Source of the DNA: Lysobacter panacisoli
GTDB taxonomy: Bacteria; Pseudomonadota; Gammaproteobacteria; Xanthomonadales; Xanthomonadaceae
Length of the DNA stretch: 64,000 nt
Assembly: GCF_009765165.1 (NCBI RefSeq)
Contig: NZ_VLNU01000001.1
Location: 3,044,247-3,108,246 of the forward strand
Reading direction: 5' to 3'
This document shows positions 47,350 through 54,481 of the stretch, piece by piece. Made by a program: the position numbers and the translations under genes. Within the stretch, counting starts at the first letter, position 1. Each line of letters begins with the position of its first letter. A model generated the notes under the pieces. That model ran no database searches, was not told the DNA's origin, and worked only from the letters and a program-made list of their open reading frames with translations.

Positions 47350-47853
47350 ATGCCGCTGCAACCGCCGCCGACGAGTCTGCTCGACAAGTACTACGGCGAT
47401 GACGCCGCAGCGCTCTACATCGGTCGCGTGCGCGTGACCGGCGGCGAAGCCCGTCATGGGCGCGCCTCCGGCGTGGTGATGTCCGATGACGGCGCGCTCG
47501 ACGTAAACCTGCGCCTGCCCACCGAACTCGGTGGCCCCGGCGGCGGCAGCAATCCCGAACAGCTGCTCGCCGCCGGTTATGCCGCCTGCTTCCACGGTGC
47601 GCTGACGCTGTTGGCGCAACGTGCCGGCATCGAGATCGGCAACCTCGTGATCGATGCCGCAGTGACCTTCGCGCGCGATCCGATGGACGGACTGTTCCTG
47701 CTGTCGGCCGACATCACGGTCGTCCTTCCCGGCGTGGACCGCGCGCTTGCGGCCGAGCTGGTCCGCAACACCGAGCGCATCTGTCCCTACGCCAAGATGT
47801 TCCGCCACGGCATCGACCATGTCGTGGCGGTCGCCTCCGAACACACGGGTTAA
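47350..47853 (+). CDS. Ohr/OsmC-family organic hydroperoxide resistance protein
   Basis: A 167-residue thiol peroxidase of the Ohr subgroup. The reactive cysteine lies in LLAAGYAACFHGAL (about 76) and the resolving cysteine in TERICPYAKM (about 140); GPGGGSNPEQ is the usual preceding motif. Ohr reduces organic hydroperoxides with lipoyl or dihydrolipoamide help. No OhrR-type regulator is beside it. Confidence 0.92.
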   Translation: MPLQPPPTSLLDKYYGDDAAALYIGRVRVTGGEARHGRASGVVMSDDGALDVNLRLPTELGGPGGGSNPEQLLAAGYAACFHGALTLLAQRAGIEIGNLVIDAAVTFARDPMDGLFLLSADITVVLPGVDRALAAELVRNTERICPYAKMFRHGIDHVVAVASEHTG

Positions 47854-47902
47854 CCACGACGGCGCGGAACCCTGCTGACCGCCGCGCCAAGGCAACCACA
47901 CC

Positions 47903-49189
47903 ATGTCCCTCAAGATCGAGCGCATCCAACCGAAGAACCGGCTGCTGGCCTGGGTCGAGGACCGGCTCCCGGCGGTCTCGTTCATTGCCGCGCACACCAG
48001 CCGCTACTACGCGCCGAAGAACTTCAACGTCTGGTACTACTTCGGTGTGCTCGCGCTGGTGGTGCTGGTCAACCAGCTGGTCACGGGCATCTTCCTGGCG
48101 ATGCATTTCAAACCGTCGGCGGCGGAGGCGTTCGCGTCGGTCGAATACATCATGCGCGACGTGGAGTGGGGCTGGCTGATCCGCTACATGCACTCCACCG
48201 GCGCGTCGCTGTTCTTCGTGGTCATCTACTTCCACATGATGCGTGGCCTGCTGTACGGCTCGTACAAGAAACCGCGCGAACTGGTGTGGATCCTCGGCAT
48301 GCTGATCTACCTGCTGCTGATGGCCGAAGCCTTCATGGGTTACGTGTTGCCGTGGGGCCAGATGTCGTTCTGGGGCGCGAAGGTGATCATCTCGCTGTTC
48401 GGCGCGATCCCGTGGGTCGGCGAGAGCCTGCAGCACTGGGTGATGGGCGATTACGTACCGGGTGACGCCACGCTCAACCGGTTCTTCTCGCTGCACGTGG
48501 TGGCGTTGCCGATCGTGCTGCTGTTCCTGGTGACGATACACGTGCTGGCGCTGCACGAGGTCGGTTCCAACAATCCCGACGGCGTGGAGATCCACGAGAA
48601 CACCGGGCCCGACGGCAAGCCGGTGGACGGAATTCCGTTCCATCCGTACTACTCGGTGGAAGACCTCTTCAGCACGACGATCTTCCTGCTGCTGGCTGCG
48701 TTCCTGATCTTCTTCGCGCCGACCGTCGGCGGGCTGTTCCTGGAGCACGACAACTTCACCGAAGCCAATCCGCTGGTCACTCCCGAGCACATCAAGCCGG
48801 TGTGGTACTTCACGCCGTACTACGCGATGTTGCGCGTGGTGCCGGACAAGATCCTCGGCGTGGTCGTGATGGGCGCGGCGATCCTGGCGCTGTTCGGATT
48901 GCCGTGGATCGATCGCGGCAGGGTGAAGTCGGTGCGCTACCGCGGGCTCGGCTACAAGGTGGCGCTGGGCGTGTTCGTGGTGTCGTTCGTGCTGCTCGGC
49001 GCGGTCGGCATCGGCGCGATCGCCTCGCTGCTGCCGCGCATGCTGGGCGAGGGCACCGACGTGAACCTGATAGAGAACTGGATCGGCCGCGTCCTGCTGG
49101 CCGGCTACTTCGGATTCTTCGCCTTCACCTGGGTGTACACCCGCTTCGGCTTCGAACGCACGCGGCCGGTGCCCGAACGAGTGACCTGA
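47903..49189 (+). CDS. petB: Cytochrome b (bc1-type), without Rieske or cytochrome c1 partners
   Basis: A 428-residue membrane protein with both haem ligand pairs visible: His97/His111 (RYMHSTG, YFHMMRG) and His198/His213 (FSLHVVA, TIHVLAL), and the Qo-site motif PVWYFTPYYAMLR. It has the N- and C-terminal parts of a full-length cytochrome b. petA and petC are not next to it; it lies between ohr and a bestrophin-like gene. It is probably an additional copy of the bc1 subunit with a separate redox partner. Confidence 0.87.
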   Translation: MSLKIERIQPKNRLLAWVEDRLPAVSFIAAHTSRYYAPKNFNVWYYFGVLALVVLVNQLVTGIFLAMHFKPSAAEAFASVEYIMRDVEWGWLIRYMHSTGASLFFVVIYFHMMRGLLYGSYKKPRELVWILGMLIYLLLMAEAFMGYVLPWGQMSFWGAKVIISLFGAIPWVGESLQHWVMGDYVPGDATLNRFFSLHVVALPIVLLFLVTIHVLALHEVGSNNPDGVEIHENTGPDGKPVDGIPFHPYYSVEDLFSTTIFLLLAAFLIFFAPTVGGLFLEHDNFTEANPLVTPEHIKPVWYFTPYYAMLRVVPDKILGVVVMGAAILALFGLPWIDRGRVKSVRYRGLGYKVALGVFVVSFVLLGAVGIGAIASLLPRMLGEGTDVNLIENWIGRVLLAGYFGFFAFTWVYTRFGFERTRPVPERVT

Positions 49190-49232
49190 CGACAACGCAA
49201 GGCCGCTCGCGGCCGCCAGCTGGAGAACCGCC

Positions 49233-50240
49233 ATGCATACGGGTAAAGGCTACAGACTGCCGGAGTTCCTGCTATGGACGCGCCGCACGATCTACGTGCT
49301 GCTGGTCCTCAGCGTGATTCCGGTCGTCCTCTACCAGGTCGTGGGCCTCAAGTGGATCGTGATCCCGTGGGGCGTGGTGTTCCTGCTGGGCGCCACCGTC
49401 GCGTTGTCGGCCGGCTTCAAGAACATTCAGACCTACAACCGCATGCAGGACGCGCAGCAGGCGTGGTCGTCGATCGTCGCCCGCAGCCGCGCGTGGGGCA
49501 CGATGAGTCGCGATTACGTGGCCGATCCGGATCGCGCGCGGCAGCTCGTGTACCGCCATCTCGCCTGGCTGACTGCGCTGCGTCATCAGTTGCGCCATGC
49601 CAAGGCGTGGGAGCACCAGGACGAAGTGAGCAACGTCGAGTATCGCCGTCTGTACTCCGTGCCGGAGCGTGAGCGCACGCTGGAGTCGGAATTGCTGCGT
49701 TATCTGCCGAAGAACGAGGTATCGCAGGTGCTGGCGTCGGACAGTCGCGCGGTGCAGGTGATCGCATTGCAGAGCGCGGCGCTGAAGGAACTGCTGGCTC
49801 GTGGGGAGATCGGTCCGTCGCAGTTCGCCGAGCTGCAGAAGGCGCTTCGCGACCTGATCGACGAACAGAGCCGGAGCGAACGGATCAAGAACTTCCCGTA
49901 CCCGCGCCAGCACGCCTTCGTCAATTCGCTGTTCGTGAAGATCATGGTGCTGTTGCTGCCGTTCGGCATGATCGGCGAGTTCGAAGCGCTCAACGAATCG
50001 GTCGAAGGCTGGGCCAAGGGCAACATGGTGTGGATGACGATTCCACTGAGCCTGCTGATCTCGTGGATGTACACCTCGCTCGACAAGGTCGGCGAGAGCA
50101 CCGAGAACCCGTTCGAGGGCGGCTCCAACGACGTGCCGATCTCGCGCATCTGCGAGGAGATCGAGAGCGAGCTGCGTGAGATGCTCGGCGAAATCGACGT
50201 GCCGTCGCCGTCGCGGCAAGCCAGCGATATCGCGGTGTAA
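49233..50240 (+). CDS. Bestrophin-like (UPF0187-type) membrane protein
   Basis: A 335-residue protein with four membrane segments (about 18-60 and 230-280) and the bestrophin signature near the end, GESTENPFEGGSNDVPI, with the acidic run after ICEEIESEL. Bacterial bestrophins are pentameric ion channels, mostly cation-selective in bacteria. It is 43 nt after the cytochrome b gene with good ribosome-binding site (GGAG), so likely in the same transcript. Confidence 0.82.
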   Translation: MHTGKGYRLPEFLLWTRRTIYVLLVLSVIPVVLYQVVGLKWIVIPWGVVFLLGATVALSAGFKNIQTYNRMQDAQQAWSSIVARSRAWGTMSRDYVADPDRARQLVYRHLAWLTALRHQLRHAKAWEHQDEVSNVEYRRLYSVPERERTLESELLRYLPKNEVSQVLASDSRAVQVIALQSAALKELLARGEIGPSQFAELQKALRDLIDEQSRSERIKNFPYPRQHAFVNSLFVKIMVLLLPFGMIGEFEALNESVEGWAKGNMVWMTIPLSLLISWMYTSLDKVGESTENPFEGGSNDVPISRICEEIESELREMLGEIDVPSPSRQASDIAV

Positions 50241-50263
50241 GGCGACCCGGTCGCGTGCGACGA

Positions 50264-50482
50264 CTACGTGTCGTCGCCGTCGCGGCGGAATTCGAGCAGG
50301 TCGCCGGGCTGGCAGCGGAGCGCTTCGCAGATCGCCTCGAGCGTGGCGAAGCGCATGCCGCGCGCCTTGCCGGTCTTGAGGATCGACAGGTTGGCCAGGG
50401 TGATGCCGACCTTCCCGGACAGTTCGGTGAGCGTCATGCGCCGGTCGTGCAGCACTTCGTCGAGTTTCACGAAGATGGCCAT
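50264..50482 (-). CDS. Small XRE-family regulator (YozG-like)
   Basis: A 72-residue protein that is almost only an HTH (MTLTELSGKVGITLANLSIL, KARGMRFATLEAICEALRCQ), ending acidic. Such miniature regulators accompany DUF2975 membrane proteins, as here: the DUF2975 gene ends 1 nt before it starts. It probably represses the pair through the palindrome upstream. Confidence 0.9.
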   Translation of the reverse strand: MAIFVKLDEVLHDRRMTLTELSGKVGITLANLSILKTGKARGMRFATLEAICEALRCQPGDLLEFRRDGDDT

Positions 50483-50483
50483 G

Positions 50484-51005
50484 TCAGACCATCGCTTCCA
50501 GGTCTTCGCGCATCTGCGTGCCTTCCTCGAACACGCGCGCGAGTACGAACAGCAGCACCACGGCGAGCCAGCCGGTCAGTGAGAACTTCCATTCGACGTT
50601 CGATCCGGCCGCATTGATCGCGGTAGCCATCACGCCGAACACCAGCTCCAGCACCTGCAGGGCAAGCGCGCACCATGCGATCGTCTTCAGCCGCACGGCG
50701 TTCTCCGGCACGAACGGATCGCCGGAACCGACGGTTTCGACGACGTCGAGCAGGCGCGACAGCAGCACATGCACGGCCGCGACCATCGGCAGCGCGAACA
50801 CGATCCAGGTGCGCAGGATCGGCATGAGCCATGACGGATCGATGCTGGGCGGCTTCTTGCTGAAGAAGGCGACGAACTGCGGTTCGAACAGGAAGCTAGC
50901 GGGAATGGCGAGGACCAGGCCGATGCCGGTCGCGAGGTTGAACACGCGCAGCAGCTTCAGCAGGAAGCGTGAGGCGCCGAGCGCCGCGGTCGGGGGCTGG
51001 AGCAT
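50484..51005 (-). CDS. DUF2975 membrane protein
   Basis: A 173-residue inner-membrane protein with four hydrophobic segments (about 22-42, 66-86, 116-140, 145-160), as expected of DUF2975. The family is paired with a tiny XRE regulator across Firmicutes and Proteobacteria; function unknown, often suggested to sense membrane or cell-density state. First gene of the pair, transcribed from the palindromic control region. Confidence 0.87.
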   Translation of the reverse strand: MLQPPTAALGASRFLLKLLRVFNLATGIGLVLAIPASFLFEPQFVAFFSKKPPSIDPSWLMPILRTWIVFALPMVAAVHVLLSRLLDVVETVGSGDPFVPENAVRLKTIAWCALALQVLELVFGVMATAINAAGSNVEWKFSLTGWLAVVLLFVLARVFEEGTQMREDLEAMV

Positions 51006-51027
51006 GGCCGGATCCTCCCTCTATTCG

Positions 51028-51060
51028 TTGTTTTACGATATATCATGTATCGCAAAACAA
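51028..51060 (-). promoter_or_regulatory. 33-bp palindromic operator of the DUF2975/XRE pair
   Basis: Near-perfect palindrome centred on 51044: TTGTTTT, C, GATA, AT mirrored by AT, TATC, G, AAAACAA; 14 of 16 base pairs match. It lies 23 bp upstream of the DUF2975 ATG in an unusually AT-rich gap. A second half site ATCG-N5-CGAT lies at 51070-51083. Likely bound by the XRE protein for autoregulation. Confidence 0.7.
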
Positions 51061-51251
51061 TAATCAAATTATCGTGAAACGATGTGTCAACTGATGGCAT
51101 ACGGGCATGACGCCACTGCGGGAAGGCGTGCTTCCAGCTAGTTGCGCTTCCTCGTCAATGCGGGGCGGCATCGAACGCCAGGCCCCTCAATCTGATCCTT
51201 CGACGGGAGAGGGCGCTCTCGAATCGTTTCGCCGTTCCCTAGACTGTGGCG

Positions 51252-51821
51252 ATGGAACAGATGGGATTGGGATTCGGACCGGCGCCGGGCGGCGAGATGC
51301 ATCGCCTGTTCTTCGCGCTGTGGCCGCACGACGAATTGCGCGCGCGCATCGACGAGACCGCAGCGGCGCTCGAGCGCGAGCATGCGCCCGGCGGACGGCG
51401 TCTCAAGCCGGATCGCTACCACGTGACGCTGCAGTTCCTCGGCGACTTCAGGCCGTTGCCGGGACGGCTGGTCGAGGACGCCGTCGCCGCCGCCGCCACC
51501 GTGCAGGCGCCGGCGTTCGGTTTGCCGCTGGACTGCGTCGGGAGTTTCCGCGGCAGCAACGTGTGGTGGCTCGGCCACGGCGACACACCCGATGGCCTGC
51601 GCACGCTGTGGGACAACCTCGGTCGTGCGCTGGCATTGCGCCGCGTCCCGATCAAAGCGTCCGGCAGTTTCGTCCCGCACCTCACCATCCAGCGTGACGT
51701 GCGCCGCCAGATCCCCTCGACGCCGATCGCGCCGCTGCCGTGGCGCGTGCGCGAATTCGTCCTGGTCGACAGCCGGCCCGGACGCCCCTACGACATCCTC
51801 GGGCGCTGGCTGCTGGTGTGA
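51252..51821 (+). CDS. thpR: RNA 2',3'-cyclic phosphodiesterase (LigT/ThpR family)
   Basis: A 189-residue 2H phosphoesterase opening 2',3'-cyclic phosphates in RNA; historically called 2'-5' RNA ligase. The two catalytic HxTx motifs are present: HVTL near residue 57 and HLTI near 142. An in-frame GTG six bases upstream is an alternative start. Confidence 0.92.
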   Translation: MEQMGLGFGPAPGGEMHRLFFALWPHDELRARIDETAAALEREHAPGGRRLKPDRYHVTLQFLGDFRPLPGRLVEDAVAAAATVQAPAFGLPLDCVGSFRGSNVWWLGHGDTPDGLRTLWDNLGRALALRRVPIKASGSFVPHLTIQRDVRRQIPSTPIAPLPWRVREFVLVDSRPGRPYDILGRWLLV

Positions 51822-51824
51822 ACC

Positions 51825-52064
51825 TCAGTGGCGCAGGGCGATGTCGGGCAGGCGGTCGATGCTGCCGTCCTCGCGCACCACGACATAGTCGCGCGCGGTC
51901 GCGAACAGCACGGGTACCGGATGCGCCAACGGCTCGCGGATGAAGGCGAGTCTCCATCCGTATTGTTCGCAGGCCACCAGCATGGTGCGCTGCGCGACGG
52001 TCAGGCCCATGAGGCGCTGGACGCGGATGGCGCTCGAAGGCGTACGACGATCGCGAATGGGCAT
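51825..52064 (-). CDS. Conserved small hypothetical protein
   Basis: A 79-residue protein beginning MPIRDRRTPSSAIRVQRLMG and containing the predicted beta strands FIREPLAHPVPVLFATARDY. No known domain is recognised. AAGGGGGAAC ahead of the ATG is a good ribosome-binding site, and the longer frame upstream has none. It overlaps nothing; 3 nt separate its stop from thpR's. Confidence 0.6.
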   Translation of the reverse strand: MPIRDRRTPSSAIRVQRLMGLTVAQRTMLVACEQYGWRLAFIREPLAHPVPVLFATARDYVVVREDGSIDRLPDIALRH

Positions 52065-52147
52065 GGTGCGTTCCCCCTTGCCGTCCCTCATTCCTTCCAA
52101 CGCGAAAGCGTGCGCAGAATAGGACGAGTTCCGAACCGGATATCCGC

Positions 52148-52750
52148 ATGGCCACCGATCCGCGCATCGACGCCTACATCGACCGTTCCGCGCCGTTCGC
52201 GCAGCCATTGCTGGGTTACCTGCGGCAGTCGGTGCACGCGGCCTGTCCCGAGGCCGAGGAAACCGTGAAGTGGGGCATGCCGCACTTCACCTATCGCGGC
52301 AAGATCCTGTGCGGAATGGCGGCGTTCAAGCAGCACGTGAGCTTCGGTTTCTGGCACGGCGCGCGCTTCGTCGAGGACGCCGCCGAGAAGAGCGAAGAGG
52401 CGATGGGCCAGTTCGGCCGCATCACCCGGCGCGACGAACTGCCGGGCAAGCGCGCGCTCGCCGGTTACGTGAAGCAGGCGATGAAGCTGATCGACGAAGG
52501 TGCGACACGCCCGACGACGAAGGCCTCCGCGCCGAAGCCGGAGATGGCCGTACCGGACGACCTGGCGGCCGCGCTGCGTCGCAATGCGAAGGCGCGCGCG
52601 ACCTTCGAAGCCTTCGCGCCGAGCTATCGTCGCGACTACATCGAATGGATCGTCGAAGCCAAGCGCGCCGATACGCGTGAACGTCGCCTCGAACAGACGC
52701 TGGAATGGCTGGCGGAAGGCAAGTCGCGGAACTGGAAGTACATGAAGTAG
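52148..52750 (+). CDS. YdeI/DUF1801-family protein
   Basis: A 200-residue protein. N-terminal DUF1801 domain (about 15-115; CPEAEETVKWGMPHFTYRGK, MAAFKQHVSFGFWHG) and a C-terminal YdeI-like helical tail (FEAFAPSYRRDYIEWIVEAK, RRLEQTLEWLAEGK). The family is linked to iron handling (frataxin-like fold of DUF1801) and to bacteriocin-protection annotations; its reaction is unknown. Confidence 0.87.
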   Translation: MATDPRIDAYIDRSAPFAQPLLGYLRQSVHAACPEAEETVKWGMPHFTYRGKILCGMAAFKQHVSFGFWHGARFVEDAAEKSEEAMGQFGRITRRDELPGKRALAGYVKQAMKLIDEGATRPTTKASAPKPEMAVPDDLAAALRRNAKARATFEAFAPSYRRDYIEWIVEAKRADTRERRLEQTLEWLAEGKSRNWKYMK

Positions 52751-52758
52751 GGCGCGCG

Positions 52759-52917
52759 CTATCCCTCTCCCTGGCCGCCTTCGGCGGCCTGTCCCTCTCC
52801 CGCAAGGGGAGAGGGTTCTTCCTCCAGATGGTTGGGGAGGGCTTTTGCTTTTCCCTTCTCCCCTTGCGGCGACCGAAGGGAGTGCAGAGCTGAGAAGGTG
52901 CCCGAAGGGCGGAAGAG
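52759..52917. repeat. Mosaic of intergenic palindromes
   Basis: Contains GGCCGCCTTCGGCGGCC (52773-52789), the perfect-stem CCCTCTCCC-GGGAGAGGG (52793-52815) and a 13-bp inverted repeat CCGCAAGGGGAGA/TCTCCCCTTGCGG (52800-52812 with 52857-52869). This is a family of intergenic repeats common in xanthomonads; it fills the gap between the YdeI-like and STAS-like genes. Confidence 0.6.
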
Positions 52918-52925
52918 GGGGCACT

Positions 52926-53315
52926 TCACTCTTTCGGCGGCAACGGCTCCACATCCGCCGCCCATGCCAGCGCCGCATCGTGCTCGCCCGGTTCGAACGA
53001 ACGGATCTCCGTGTGCGGGAAGAAATGTCCCGCGAAGTCGGACACGCGCGCCAGCCACTGGTTGTCGGTGACGATGGCGCCGCGTGCGAAGCGGCGGTAT
53101 TCGCCGAACTTGCTCAGTGCATACCGCAGGTCCTTGCCCATCGCCTCGGCGGTCAGGCCGGTGAAACCGGTCATGTCGCAGTAGATGCCGACGCGCTCGT
53201 GCAGGCGCAGACGGCTTTCCAGGTCGGCAATGCAGCGATCGTAGTCATTGCCATCCAGCGTGGCGGTGAAGCGGTACGCACCTACGTACGACGGCGACGG
53301 CAGGATATCGATCAT
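52926..53315 (-). CDS. SpoIIAA/STAS-like protein
   Basis: A 129-residue cytoplasmic protein of the SpoIIAA-like type: YDRCIADLESRLRLHERVGI, DMTGFTGLTAEAMGKDLRYA, then a C-terminal DFAGHFFPHTEIRSFEPG. STAS-type folds often bind partner proteins or lipids in stress signalling; no anti-sigma partner is adjacent. Start set at the ATG before IDILPSPSY; the longer frame has no ribosome-binding site. Confidence 0.78.
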   Translation of the reverse strand: MIDILPSPSYVGAYRFTATLDGNDYDRCIADLESRLRLHERVGIYCDMTGFTGLTAEAMGKDLRYALSKFGEYRRFARGAIVTDNQWLARVSDFAGHFFPHTEIRSFEPGEHDAALAWAADVEPLPPKE

Positions 53316-53374
53316 GGCCAGTGTCCGGTGGCGTTGGATGGGCGCATGGTGGCGCGCATCGGGTCCACGACGCG

Positions 53375-54427
53375 TCAACGCGCGTCGAGGAACGCGCCGC
53401 ATCCGCGGTAGGTCTTGCCGCCGGCCTGCAGCTGCGCGCTGGCATCGAACGATGCGCCGCTCATGGGGTCTTCGCAGCGTTTGCGTTCGACGGCCAGTTC
53501 GATCTTCGTGCCGTTGGCGGTCTGGCCGCTGTAGCGCAGGCCATCCTTGTCGCGCTGCACGGTGGCGATGTCGATCTTGCGCGAGCCGTAATCCAGCTCC
53601 GCATGCAACGACGGTGAATCGCCGCTGCCGACTTCCACCAGCCAGCCCGGTTCATTGCCGACCGCGCGGAAGGCAACGCCTCGTTCGCGTGCCGCATCCC
53701 AAGGCGAGGGGCCATCGGCCTGCGTGCACTCGCGCTTGTCTTCCCCCGCGAGCGTGAGCGTGCCGCTCGCGCCCTTGGTCCAGAACTCGTTGCCGGCGTC
53801 GTCCGCGTAACGCGCGCCCGAGGCCGAACGCGCCAGCGGCAACGACAGTGCCCGGCCATTGATGCTCAGTGCGACCGTCTGCTTTCCGGCATCCGCAGAG
53901 CCTTCGAAACTCGCGCCGATACGCGTTTCGCCGCATTGCCAGTAAGTGGGCTTCGTCGCGCCCGTGCCGGCTTCCTGCGCACTCTTCACGCGCACCAGCC
54001 GCAGCTCGACCGGTTCGTTGCGCGCAGGATCCACCGGCACGCGCGTGTCGGTCACGAACCACGGTCGTCCGTCCGGACCGGACAGCGTGGCGTGCAGTCC
54101 GTACTGTCCGTTCGGCCGCAACTTCACCGGATCGTAGGGCAGGCTGAAGGCGTAAGGCGGGCCGGACAGATCGCGCAGCGTGGCGTCGGCGATCACCGCC
54201 TGCAGCGTGTCGGCCAACTGCGAGTCGATCAGCTGCACGCGCAGGGTCGATCCCGGCGGCATGAGGATGCGTTCGAGGTAGGTCGCGTTGCCGGTCACGG
54301 CGTGCGCGCCGCGCGTGAGCGGCGGCGCCTGGGTCGATGGCTCGGGCCCGGCGGGCCGGCACGCGACCAGCGTGCAGATGACGGCGGCGACGGACGCGGC
54401 GCGGAACAGTCGGTGCGGGACGTTCAT
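53375..54427 (-). CDS. Lipoprotein with YbaY-like and MliC-like domains
   Basis: A 350-residue lipoprotein: signal peptide with lipobox LVAC (Cys near 23), an YbaY-type beta domain (about 45-150, VTGNATYLERILMPPGSTLR, RVPVDPARNEPVELRLVRV), then a MliC-like region (YWQCGETRIGASF and LAGEDKRECTQAD) and a third domain (AVGNEPGWLVEVGSG) with FKRCEDPMSG-like Cys ending GCGAFLDAR. Domains of this kind occur in envelope proteins that inhibit lysozyme. AGGAGATCCTC precedes the ATG. Confidence 0.8.
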   Translation of the reverse strand: MNVPHRLFRAASVAAVICTLVACRPAGPEPSTQAPPLTRGAHAVTGNATYLERILMPPGSTLRVQLIDSQLADTLQAVIADATLRDLSGPPYAFSLPYDPVKLRPNGQYGLHATLSGPDGRPWFVTDTRVPVDPARNEPVELRLVRVKSAQEAGTGATKPTYWQCGETRIGASFEGSADAGKQTVALSINGRALSLPLARSASGARYADDAGNEFWTKGASGTLTLAGEDKRECTQADGPSPWDAARERGVAFRAVGNEPGWLVEVGSGDSPSLHAELDYGSRKIDIATVQRDKDGLRYSGQTANGTKIELAVERKRCEDPMSGASFDASAQLQAGGKTYRGCGAFLDAR

Positions 54428-54481
54428 GAGGATCTCCTCCACGATGCCCGGCAGCCTAGCGGCGCGTCCGTCGCGATGCCG

